DNA from: Branchiostoma floridae
Lineage: Eukaryota > Chordata > Leptocardii > Amphioxiformes > Branchiostomatidae
Direction of reading: 5' to 3'
Assembly (NCBI RefSeq): GCF_000003815.2
Contig: NC_049980.1
Coordinates: 26,790,923 to 26,854,922, forward strand
DNA: 64,000 nucleotides
The notes under the pieces: generated by a model
What the model was told of the DNA's origin: nothing
Seen by the model: the letters and a program-made list of their open reading frames with translations, nothing else
The model's database searches: none
In this document: positions 1 to 11,300 of the stretch, in pieces
Layout: every line of letters starts with the position of its first letter
How positions within the stretch are numbered: the stretch's first letter is position 1
Position numbers and translations under genes: made by a program

Positions 1-474
1 GACTTCTTGGCGGGAGGTGCACAAATGAAGATCAGGTATACGCAGATTCAGGGCCATAGGAAAAATACGGTCAAATCAGGAATTCTTGTACGAAACTTTG
101 TTCCAACACAAAAGTTAGCTCATCCAAGTTTCCAATGTCATGTGACCTCACGGACACCGCACGTCAGCGATGTTGGTCATGATTGCCAGGGAAGTTTGTA
201 CAGGCTGTCGTCTCGATCTGTTGAAGACGTAAAGTGTATAGAAAGATAGATATGAATTCAGGATACAAATGGAACATTCATGGTTCCAAATCATTGTTTT
301 GAAACCATGGGTCTTATCATTGCATGATGCACCAGATTCAAGGAAATCAATGATATCAGAATTTAGAAGGCAGATATTATCGACTCTCGTTTGGTGGCTT
401 TTACAATGACGGTGAAATCTAAGCTACTGTCTGAGCTATGACGTTTCATTGTAGCAGCTTATTTTTTTCTACAG

Positions 475-725
475 GATTTGAAAGTGTTCGCCCCCTGACG
501 CCTGCAGAGTGGGATGTCCTGTACTACTGTGTTGTTGCCAGGGCCTCGCAGTCCTACGTTTTGGGGCACTACACCGCCAGTATCCATCCTCAGAATACAG
601 AATACCTCATGGTCACAGCAGGAAGTGTCTGGAAGTTCATAGACATGTGGTGGCAAACCCCAAAGGAGGAGATCTACAAACAGTGTAGAGATATTCAGAA
701 ATCTGTCGGGACCCAGTCAGACTAG
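475..725 (+). CDS. HYKK: Hydroxylysine kinase homologue, last coding exon (5' partial)
   Basis: HYKK phosphorylates 5-hydroxylysine with GTP in lysine and collagen breakdown; it belongs to the aminoglycoside-phosphotransferase-like kinases. The exon opens after a strong acceptor (pyrimidine run ending in ctacag, AG at 473-474) and starts with two bases of a split Gly codon. It encodes GFESVRPLTPAEWDVLYYC, then ASQSYVLGHYTAS and YLMVTAGSVWKF, and stops at TAG. This is the conserved C-terminal helical region of HYKK (vertebrate form: G[YF]ESV.PLT...SQS.VM...YLMVTA). The catalytic lobe and earlier exons lie left of the window; I found no other HYKK exon in bases 1-474. The family match is made from memory of the vertebrate sequence, and the terminal exon is intact. 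Confidence 0.82.
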
Positions 726-1234
726 ACACACATTTTCCCTTCCCTTAGATGTCAAACTGTCGATTGTTGGTGTTTTATATATATATAATTATTTTAACAC
801 TACTGGTGTAAAAGTCCCCCATATAAATTATTTGTGGTGATCATTAGATATCATGAGCATATCATGGAGCTACTTTTGCAATGATATGGAAACGTATCAT
901 CTGCAATTGCAAGGTAACTGAGAAAGGTGTAATGCTTTTTTGTGAATATTCAACTTTTAGTATCAATAGCGAATTCAGAACATATTTGGCTAAATGTCTT
1001 TGGCTCTAAATGTCTTGTTCTATTCCGATAAGCGCTAATAGCAGCATCTCATCAGCATTCAAAGGATGTCACAGTCATCAGACCCGAAATAAGATAGCAC
1101 AGTCATCACATAAATGAGCATTTGTATTAATTAATGTATTCAACACGGACACGCTAAGTGGCCACTCTACTTGATTAAATATTGCCATCAGATTACTGCA
1201 AAATCACCTACCTTATGTGATTATAATGACACAG
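726..1234. other. 3' flank of HYKK, no gene seen
   Basis: AT-rich sequence holding the HYKK 3'UTR and downstream flank. There is no exact AATAAA in the first 300 bases after the stop. No exon or repeat was recognised. Confidence 0.5.
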
Positions 1235-1611
1235 ATGAGTTCCGTACCCCATTCAGATGCCGGAATGTGCTTCAGTATTTTTGTCATCTACACAGCCGCA
1301 ACGAATATTTCACTTTTGACTTCATCCGTTATCTGTTATCGCGTCAGACTCTGGTACCGTCTCCTTCGTTTGCACCCAATACTGCAGTTGTTTGATAGAC
1401 CAACGCAAGAAGTCACGTTTCTATTCAAGGGCATAACAAGATTTCAGGTAAATTATCCTGATCCACTTGTGCAACGATAACCTGGTATACACTAATAGTA
1501 ATACAGACTATTGCAGGGGAATACTCAGCAGGCCAGCTCTTCGGCACCAGGGCCAACAGTTCCCCCGACATTTTGCCTCAGCTCTTTGATCGCGACGAGG
1601 GCTTAGAAGCT
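1235..1611 (+). CDS. Possible two-exon small membrane protein (weak)
   Basis: A reading frame from ATG 1235 (preceded by an AG) runs to 1447. It encodes a hydrophobic stretch (FSIFVIYTAATNISLLTSSV) followed by a basic segment (YRVRLWYRLLRLHP) and ends at a good donor, CAG|gtaaat. Splicing to the acceptor ttgcag at 1511-1516 is in phase and adds a Ser/Pro/Ala-rich tail that stops near 1611. The intron would be only 69 bp. In the second block another frame (1516-1659) also looks protein-like, so the frame is uncertain. I do not recognise a family, and this may be chance. Confidence 0.18.
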
Positions 1612-1676
1612 TACAGTGCCGCTGAGGAAACCGTCAACATCCCAAGGACAAACTGGTGACCAGGTTAGTCTAAATC

Positions 1677-2090
1677 ATGCCCCGGATGGTGCGACGACGG
1701 AAGGCTCTCGACGACACAAGACCGGGAATGCCGCCTCTGTCGAGATCGAAACAACGAGTTTATCCGAGAAAGACACGGGTGGGCAAAGCTAAAGAACGTC
1801 CGAGACATTCCATCTTTGTCGAGAAAAGAGAAGAGGACGACGATGAAGCAGACTGGGAGAGATTTTACGTCTACTTTCGGAGGGAGAGGGAATATTCACC
1901 CAGAAGAGGGCGATTCGTTCTACGGAGGAACAGAGTTCGGCAGAATGCAAATTCAAACAGGCAGACTTCGTGGAAGGACAAATTGTTTAACAGTACGACA
2001 GTATTTGCCATTGCAGTACTCGCAATTGCTTTTTTCGTGACAATGGTTGTAGTTTACCAATCCCAAGCCGTCACTGACTTGCTAGCGTAA
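1677..2090 (+). CDS. Putative basic protein with one C-terminal membrane segment
   Basis: This is a 137-codon ORF with ATG just after an in-frame stop. The first ~100 residues are strongly basic with an acidic patch (EKREEDDDEADWERF) and repeated R/K clusters. About 20 hydrophobic residues near the C-terminus (VFAIAVLAIAFFVTMVVVY) would act as a tail anchor or single membrane span, leaving roughly ten residues after it. No family is recognised. A second frame across 1816-2040 also has a coding-like composition (FGGRGNIHPEEGDSFYGG), so which frame is used, if any, is open. A lineage-specific gene or chance ORF are both possible. Confidence 0.3.
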   Translation: MPRMVRRRKALDDTRPGMPPLSRSKQRVYPRKTRVGKAKERPRHSIFVEKREEDDDEADWERFYVYFRREREYSPRRGRFVLRRNRVRQNANSNRQTSWKDKLFNSTTVFAIAVLAIAFFVTMVVVYQSQAVTDLLA

Positions 2091-2828
2091 CTCTTTATCT
2101 GTCTGTAAAGCCTTGGGTAGACAGGAATAGGGAGCATATATGTTATATCCAGTTTGAAAATTGAAAGGATAAAACCTATATCACATTTGTTGGCATTAAT
2201 GTTATTGGATCATTGTGATTCATGTTTTGAGCTATACAGTTCACTGAGATGCAAAACGTGCGACCGAGTCAATGTTGGTGTTCTAGTGGTGTTGTGTTGC
2301 CCATACTGCAGCCTTATGTCGCCCTGCACCGAGTTTGAAATCGTAGTTTGCGAGGATTGGAGTTCCCGACAGGGTAATTTTGGTGGTAGCAGAAGGTATG
2401 CATGCCTTGAGCATTAAAGTGCAAGTCTTTGTCGGTGAATTTACCGATCAAGACAATGTTACTTGTTGAGAAAAATTAGTGGGAACTGAAATCATGTGTA
2501 GCTCGCTCATGGTCAATTGACCAACATTTTCTCTATATTGGCTACCTGTCTATAGTGGCCATATTTCTCCAGTCGCTTGAGTGACCGCTATTGATAGGTT
2601 TGACTGTAGTTGTAAAAGTGGCACCACTATGAAAGCCATGAGTGTAGTTACCAACTTGGTATTAAAGTGATACCAGTATATTACCCTAGTGTCTTTTACA
2701 ACACTTTAGAGTTCACTTATTGAATACAAGAATGAATTTGTTGTCTGTGCTACCATGATTGTCACTTCAACTCTTGTTACAAGTTTTACAGTGTCTATTT
2801 TGAAAATGTCTTTTTAATGTTTTTTTTT

Positions 2829-2858
2829 CTAAACTAAACTAAACTAAACTAAACTAAA
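2829..2858. repeat. (CTAAA)6 microsatellite
   Basis: Six perfect CTAAA units directly after a T-run. Confidence 0.9.
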
Positions 2859-2941
2859 CAAATGTAACACCCAAATACAGTGACAGGCACATGTACACAA
2901 TATTTTTCTTTTGGGGTTCAAATCCTAGTGACATCCAGTCA

Positions 2942-2968
2942 GACCAAGGAGGTTTAACCTCCTTGGTC
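2942..2968. repeat. 13-bp inverted repeat, GACCAAGGAGGTT
   Basis: GACCAAGGAGGTT, one T, then its exact reverse complement. It looks like a hairpin core or terminal repeat of a small foldback element. A related half-site (CCAAGGAGGTTTTA) occurs near 12690. Confidence 0.7.
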
Positions 2969-5186
2969 AGACACAATTTACTCGGATCAGGTAAATAGAA
3001 GTACCTAACTTTGGAAGGGGAAAGGCTGTGATTTCAATGACAACAGGCCTTGAAGTGGAGATTTCCCTACCATAACTTACCTATGCCTAAAAATGCCACT
3101 AACACATGTATTTTCTATGGTTTAATAGAAAAACGTCCCCTTACATTTGACTGTACAAGGCATACCGAAGACATATGGCAAATGCTGTTTATGCCATACT
3201 CTCTCTTTCTTCATCACAAACTTAGCAACAATATCCAACCAACCAACATAACATTGGAGGTCTTAAAACCTTAAATGACATGAATATTAGTACTTCTGCT
3301 AGCATTTACAGCTACTACAACATAAAATTTCACTTTCCCAGTGTTACTTGAAGTGCACTGATAAAATGTGGTTAATACAATAAGACAGATTTACTTTGTA
3401 TACGGTAACTCTCTTACACAGGAGTTTTATGTAAGTTCCTTGTACATAAATTGATTGCAAAGCGATGTACATAACAGGCATTTAAGCATGGCAGATATTC
3501 TTAATGTGATCAGTATGTGGGCTAAAATATATGCACGAAGACTTTGCACTGCAATGCACTTACAATTGACTTCTCAAACCAAGAGAACAACATCTGGTGA
3601 AAATAAACACAAAGTTGGACACATACATGTACAATGGAGTGCACAGAACGCAACCTTACACCACACAGTTTTTCCTTCAGTAAGTTTCCTTTGCCTTTTC
3701 CCACCTCCTATCTGCACCTGTATTCTGATACCAGACATGTTTACTATGTGTAGTGAAACAAGCCACAAACACATGGATTGGAACATTCTACACTGCCAAA
3801 ACCATGGCACATTTCTGGATAAAACAACCAACAATCCTTCACTGTTCAACCTGACAACTGTATCCTTGCATATTACACAATCATAGGTCATAGACACTAC
3901 ATAGGACCTCACACATGTATATAAAAAAGTTCATCTGTTTTTTTCTAAAGACAGACATTTCAAATCTTCCTCATGGAAGTCTACAAGTGTACAAGTGCCT
4001 TCCCACAATCTGTTTTTAGGATTTTTTGCACGAGGAACTTTCAAAATCACATCAGTTTTAATGCAAAAACATGATTTTACACCTTATCTTTCCCACTAAA
4101 TACCTTGATTATCATTATACCATAAAATGCAATGCCAACATGACACAATGCTATCCAGCATACAAAGATGACCTATTTGTGACTAAGCTAGCGACCAAAC
4201 AACCTATACTAAACCCTTACAACAGAGTACATGCTAGCGGAACCTCTATAGTCCAGCACTAGTGTTATATAAATATCATGCTACATACAGGAAGACATAC
4301 AAGTATTGTAAGACAACATACCAAAGGACTGCATTTGTAGATGCTATAATACATGTGGTGTGCTTCAAATCATTTCCAATGTATGTTGAGGTGAACTCTA
4401 AAGCTACATGGTGTACTTACTTATTATCTTCCTCTCAGGACATTTAAATAGACTCTTACAGCAAATATACTTAAAAACCGAGTAACTAAAACAATCAGTT
4501 TTAGATATGGCACTACTGTTACTGTTATAAAAGCACTAATCTAAAACACATTGTGGCCACCAAGGCAGACCATATTTACATATTTTCGCACATAATATTG
4601 CTTCCTTCTTGGCGCTGGCATGGCAACAACTATAAAGGGTCTCACTTGCAAGTGGAATCTTTGGTTTTTATCGTTCATTTTTGTACAATTCCAGATCTTG
4701 AGCGCATGACACAATAATGGCACATTATACTTAGTATATGAGTTTAGATGTATAACATTGATTTATGAACGGTTATGAATAAGAGCCTCAAAGATGATTC
4801 TTCTACTGGCTTGCGGACAATGTCTTTGTGTAAATATAATCTATCTTTGCCTCAGCAGTGGGCTTTGAATATCAGCAAAGTTGATGGCACCTTTCGAACA
4901 TCTGCCACCTGCACCGATACTAAAACATGTGGCCTAAGTTAAAATCCATAAACATTGCAGGGAAGAGAAAACTCATCCAAATTTTAGTAAAATGTATGTA
5001 AAATATGATTGCATGTACATTGTTACACCTTACTTTTTGGCGACACCGTAGGGGCGGAGCCTGCTGTTTTGGCATTTGCAATGGTTTGCACATGTATTTA
5101 TGTATGTAAGAAACAGCATAATGACAATAAAAATATGACAATGGAAAGGTAACGAAAGAAAAACAAGCGTCCAGTTGCAGTCATTG

Positions 5187-5359
5187 TCACACCCTCAGGA
5201 TCTCCAGACAGCGGTTGTAGCAGATGGCGATCCAGTCTGGCTGGCTGGAGGACCACTGGACCTGGTTGATCTCGCCCTCCGCCGTGTACGCCAGGATGGG
5301 GTCCTCAATGGCGCGCGGCATCTGCTGGATGTCCCAGATCAGCGCCTGGTGGTCGTCTC
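5187..5359 (-). CDS. DCAF7: DCAF7 exon 7 (terminal)
   Basis: Acceptor ttttttcag, then [20 protein letters not shown] through [18 protein letters not shown] and TGA at 5189-5187. It encodes the closing WD40 blade. Confidence 0.97.
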
Positions 5360-8300
5360 CTGAAAAAAGAGGAGAAAAGGGATGTTGGACCAGTTTTGTA
5401 TTACAATACAATAGTTACATCATATATAAATATATAAGGAGAGGGTCTATCTGTGTATGAGTTGTAAGCTACATGTTGAATTGTTACATGGCGGCCAAGG
5501 TCAGCCTGGTATCCGCTTTCCTTTTGAAAGAATCAAAAAGTGTTGTTAAGTTCAAGAAAGTAGAGTGTTGACAACATAATATAAAAACACTGTGTATAGT
5601 AATATAGGCAATGGGGTAGTTGAATAACTAGGCATATAAGGAGCAGATGGGCATGTGCATAATTCGGGTCATTGAATGGTGGGGTATTCACATTTACTGT
5701 AAGTCTTGACCAAGAGCTAAACAGACTTATCTAACATTGTTTAATGCCAGAGAGCTGTGAAGCATCATTGCACAGAAGTCATTAATCATATACACATGTG
5801 AGTAGATCAAACATGTATACCCTTGGCTACTTTTGTTGTTTAAAATTTGGTTATCTCTTTTGTAAGGAAAAGGAATGTCTACTTAAGCAAGTTTTATGTT
5901 TGAAATGAGACAGACAATTCAACAGGAATCTATTTTATCACAATAGAGACAGGCACACCACAGGCATTCTGCAATGTATAATCCACTGCTCATCGAGTGC
6001 ACGAAACAAACTTCAGAGAAGCGGCAGATTGCTCATTTCACAAAGATGGCTGGTGCTCTTCTGTCAAAAATGCGGGTTTCGTTTTCCTTGTGTATTGAAA
6101 ATGACATGTTTTACTACAGAAGGAATTCTACCAACACAGATGAACAAGCCAATGGATGTTTTTTTCTGTAGTAAAATATTTGTGCAAGAGATCATACTAC
6201 TGATGTAACTATTTGGTTATAACATACTGGTTTAAGGTGAATCCATGTTTCTTCTTACATACATGATTATGGATGAGAAATGTCAGTTAGGTCAGGTTCA
6301 ACAAAGTCTTCTTCGTTACACAACCTTCTTTTAATTCTTCCGTAAGCATTTTGACGACCATCTGTCGCCTTCATAGGTACAAAATGAAACAATTACTATC
6401 GGTGCGATGTGAGCTATACAGAGTCAGTGCAATCCAAACTTATTGTATTGTGAACGTTTACAGAAGAATGAGAAGAAGGCTGTGTAATGAAGAAGAATTG
6501 TTGAATTGATCTACCAACCTGATGAAAGAGTTAGGTCAGGTCTAGTAACACACAGTTTAGTCAGGCACAATCTAAGCTACAACAGACTTCTCAAGTGATA
6601 TGGCGTGGCCCCCATCATGACATACAAAGCCAAAGCAAGTGAAATGGAAGACATGCACCAAAACCAACCTGTTTTTCCAGACTGAAAAATTTTAAAACCT
6701 GCTTTTTTTTCAATCTTATGAAACAACTGAAAACCAGTAAGGCTTTTTTGTTTGTTTTTGGGACAGTTTTGCTGCATGTTGTATTTGTGCCTGTCTTGTT
6801 CATCTCACCTGCTCTGTATGCCCTGTTGGGGTTCCCGACAGCGCGGGCCGTCTGTTGTGTGTGCCAGATACGTGCCTGACGATCATTGTCTATTAGGCAC
6901 AGAAATAGATTAGTCACTTATATCACATGCTACTTGGGTCGTCAGTTTGAGTCAGAGTTTGTACAAATTTAGGCCAGGGATTTTGTTAAAAAATTTGACT
7001 ATTAGACTTGGACAATTCCTAATTTGTCTTATAACACCTGTCTGCTATCAGTATTTTCATTTACTCCTTTACAAGCAAAAGCTTTGAAATGCAGTACCAT
7101 ACATAATTTTTAGCTTGATATGAACTTGATGTACATATACAGGAAAATTTCCCTGCCCTTGCAGTTTTGCTATATAGGTGGTTCTCTGCTTCCAATATAC
7201 GTCCAATATACATAGTGACAGATGCAGTACTCCAATGGACCACAAGATGGTGATGTTATATTTGTGATGTGGTGTCCATACTTCAGAAAGAAGAGCATAA
7301 TTCAAGGAAATCATGTACTTTCATTTAGAACTGGAAAAAAAACGCTGATACAATACTGATAAAAATGTGCATATATAACAAGGGCATCACAAGGCAGCTG
7401 GTTAAGTTTAATAATCAGTTACTTATATTGACACACACACATGTCAATTTCGTTGTACACCTAGAATTGGTCTAACAGAAACAACCAAATAAATGTGGTC
7501 CAGTCTTTACTGTGCTGTGAATACAGAATTCTACTATCATTCTACGCCACCAAATATCAGGAAAGGTCAAACCTCCGACATATCCACCTCTGTTATGGAT
7601 GGTAGATATACAGCTTGACCTCCAGAAATTCAGCTAGCAAAACTACTGTTAGCGGAGATGTTGACCGATGTAAGTATGATTTTTACGTTCATTTTGCTGT
7701 AGAGCTATTCATGCACCGAATGTTGTACATACACCTCGATAGGACCATTCACACTTGTGCAAATATTCAAGTCCATATGAGTTGCATATTGACATATTTT
7801 TGGCTTAGGCAAAGTTTGCAGAGAAGAAGTAATTTTTTTTTCAATTTGACCAACTGTTGTGCAGCCTGGTTATCTCACAAAACTGTCGAGTGAGACCTTA
7901 CTGAGATGGGATGCATGTGGGAGCAGGTTCAACGGACAGCAGGAGATAGAGAAGTGTTGAGAACAATGACGAGCAGCCTCAACAAACACTGATATGCAGT
8001 GGAGATGATGATAATGATGATATCTCACCAAAAACTACTTCTCAGGCCTCAAACTTCACCTTAGCCAAAATATTGCCAATATGCAACTCACATGACTTGA
8101 TATACACCAAAGTGTGAACAGAACCTAGGGTCAGCAGGGGGAGGGATAAACATCATTTACTCACCAGCCGTGCAGATGTGGCATGATGAGTGGGGCGCCC
8201 ACGCGATCCCGTTCACGCAGGCGCGATGGTTGCTGAGCCTGGCGACCGGCGTGCAGGGGACACGGACGTCCAGGATGATCACGTCCATCCCGTCCATCGC

Positions 8301-11300
8301 CATGGTGGCCAGGTAATTAGGGTCCTGGTCGGGGAGAGAGGAAGGTTTATTTCGACTTTCAATGTCTCAAGAGATGAGCCTAGGCCTAGGGGAAAAAAAT
8401 GTTGTGTTTCCTGTTTCAGAAAATTAGGGTAAGTAGGTAGGGATTATCTTTTATTCTTGTACTTTTTCTTGTAATTCTAAAAAATTTAATTAGTGAGACA
8501 AATTACAATATAGTTGAACGAAGTAAACTGAAATGCATGAGGACACTTGTCTTTCAGTGTCAAACTTTAATTTTTGTGCATGATTGATACATTTATCCTT
8601 CATTCGATAGGACAAGCAGTGTTTTTACTTCAATAGGAAGCAAGCTGAATAAGAATTCTAATTGGAAACAATGTGACTCCACTGCCCACCCCTCAAAAAA
8701 GTTCAGGGTCTGCAGGTTTTTGTAGGGTAGGTAGGGAAACAGACAGGAGGTTTGTAACAACAATTCTGTAGTGCAATAATAATGCCTTCTTCTTGGTAGT
8801 CCTTTGGTAATAATGCGATGCAAACACATATCCACTGTGCCATGATTTTGTGGTGGATACATCCATTAAAAGAAAACTATTGCAATTGATGAATGTCAAG
8901 ATGTAGTAAGTAGCCCCCCTGATATACAGTAAGTAGTCTGCCATCACGACTCGAGACCGGAAGGACTCGCCTCCCCACCTGTTTGTTCCAACATAGCCTC
9001 AGCAGTGGATGGTGTTGGGGATCCTCGTATATGATTGTGGAATGCTCCAGGTGTCGGAGGTCAAACATCCGTACCGAACCGTCGGCACCGACAGACGCGA
9101 ACATGTCCCTGCCGCCACCTGCTCGACTGAACGCTATGTCATACACCTGGAACACAAGCAAGTAATAATCATCAGCTGGTCAACACTTGCTAAAACAAAA
9201 ATTATAGATCTAGAAACATTTACTTATTACTAGTTGTTTGAAGTGGTTGCATGTGCAGGTTTGATGCAGTTGCTATACATGGAATGTGATATTTGATATA
9301 TCATTATGGGACTAGTGATTTTCCTTGGTATTGCAGCAGAACAGCTGGCTTTTGTATCTTCTGGACATGAACATGTTTCATGATCAAATATGTTGGTGGC
9401 AGATAGCATTTGGGGCTGAAAAGGAGAGTCATATATATAGGTTTGGTGCATCTAGCAGCTTGTTTTGGTACTGCAGGGAAATATTTGTAGGAAACTTTGG
9501 AAGAGCATAACGATGAGATGACCAGTTTTGGCATGTAGCTACCTTTGGAAGAGATCAATTTGAGATGAACATAATCAAATGCAAACTACCCCAAACTTGA
9601 TTGGCAATTGCAGATCTTAACATCATCCAGGATTATTATCTTACATTCTTACACTTACAGCAAACACAGATACATGTAAACTATAAGAATTAAGATGAGG
9701 TGACATTACCTCCTTGTCATGTGCTATCAGCTGCGTCTTCACATGCCCAGACACCAGGTTACACCTGCCGAGCACCTGTCCTGTCTGAGATAGAAGGAGA
9801 GATGTGTGACACAGGTGCCAACATGTAAATTTTTTGTACATATGAACATGCAGGTCTATGAAATTTTCAGTCTGTGTCAGAAACACAAATTCTTCAATAA
9901 AACAAAAATTTTAAATGACAATGGCTTCAAAGCTCCAGGATCGTGTTTTAATTAATACTTTTATGTCAGTTTTATTGTGCGCTCGACAACTATATAATAA
10001 CTAAAAAAACAGTATCTTGAAACTCTTAGTCTTATGCCGGGTACACTAACATAATCCAAAAGGTTTGCACACTTCAGATATACAGCTGGTCAGGGCAGTC
10101 TTGAGAAGGCCTCGTAAGGACCTTGGAACAAACGTTACCTTTAATTGTAGTACAGGCATACAATATGCTTATTATGTATTCTGTGCCAGGTTGAAAATTT
10201 CACAGCAAACAGATATCTACAACATACATACCTCCAGCCCCCATATCGTACATGTCGTGTCGATGCTCGATGTGCCTATCAGGTTGGGATCCACTTCATT
10301 CCAATCGAAGGAGGTAAGAGGGGCGCAAAAGTCGGAATTCTTGTTGTTGTTCAGCAGACATTCCAGCCGCGTGTCCGGTTCTCCCGCTCGCCACACGCGA
10401 AGGTAGTCACCACTTGTCGCCAGAAGATCTGGGAAGATTCCTGCAATTCATATGATAAAAATGACACTGTTAACTTGAAGAAAAGTCAGTATTTGTGAGA
10501 AATTTGCCATATTCATTTTATACTCAAATGGAACCAAATCCAATGCTGTACAGAGGGCAGCACCCCAAGGTGTTGCCAAGTTTGTTTAAAGGACCATTTA
10601 ATGAATGCAGTGTTCTTAAGTTCACATGAGAATATGATTCTAACAAGTTCATATTTCAAAAGTTGTTGATGCAAAACAGCTGAAAAATTAAGGTTGGAGT
10701 CTTATTTTCAGATCAGGTCCTGAATTAGGATTTCAACGGTCACTGTTTACAATGTTGCATGTAAGTAACCATTAACCAAAAACAGGCATTTTGAGCACAG
10801 ACAATGCAACTGTAAGTGTTAGATGTGCAATGCTTAAATAAGTTAAGTTTATACGTAATACCTTTGTAAACTTGTACATGTAAAAATTCGTCATGCAAAA
10901 TATTTCAAGAATCGAGAAAAAAAAAAAACAGAAAAAAAATCAAAGTAAAGGTACAACTGAAAATGTAAAATCAATAATAATGGAAATGGAAATAAAAAGC
11001 ATAAAATTATAAATGAAGTGCTGTACATAAAAACACATGTTCAGACCCTCATTAAATGCACATTTACATCGGCTCCCATTGCAATTTCCATGTGTGGTTT
11101 ACACCACAAACTGGAGGCTGTCAGTGCCAGTGTTGATGGCTGGATGGAGTGTGAGACTGTGATTTCCCTACGGACATCCATCCAATATTCCACAGGCTAT
11201 TTGGCTGGAATCTGGATGATTCCAATTGCAAAATAGGGTCCATAAGCGGTCTCAACATCTGTTTTAACCATAATCTACAAACATGCGATCATGTTCTTCA

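Larger units (their letters stand above)
2091..5186. other. Tail-to-tail spacer and DCAF7 3'UTR region
   Basis: AT-rich, without convincing ORFs. It should contain the 3'UTR of DCAF7, transcribed leftwards from 5186. Minus-strand ATTAAA hexamers occur at 4057-4062, 3121-3126 and near 2812, but none can be chosen as the real poly(A) signal from sequence alone. A pentanucleotide repeat and a short palindrome are listed separately. Confidence 0.45.

Noticed and set aside
1516-1659. Terminal-exon-like frame GEYSAGQLFGT...NIPRTNW
   Set aside because: Needs one base from an upstream exon, but the only nearby donor (1447) is in the wrong phase for an open frame. Not called as a gene.
3455-3886. 143-codon plus-strand ORF and overlapping minus-strand ORFs
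   Set aside because: It lies in the likely DCAF7 3'UTR/spacer, with no motif and a His/Thr/Cys-rich random composition.
10065-10406. 113-codon plus-strand ORF
   Set aside because: Antisense shadow of DCAF7 exon 3.
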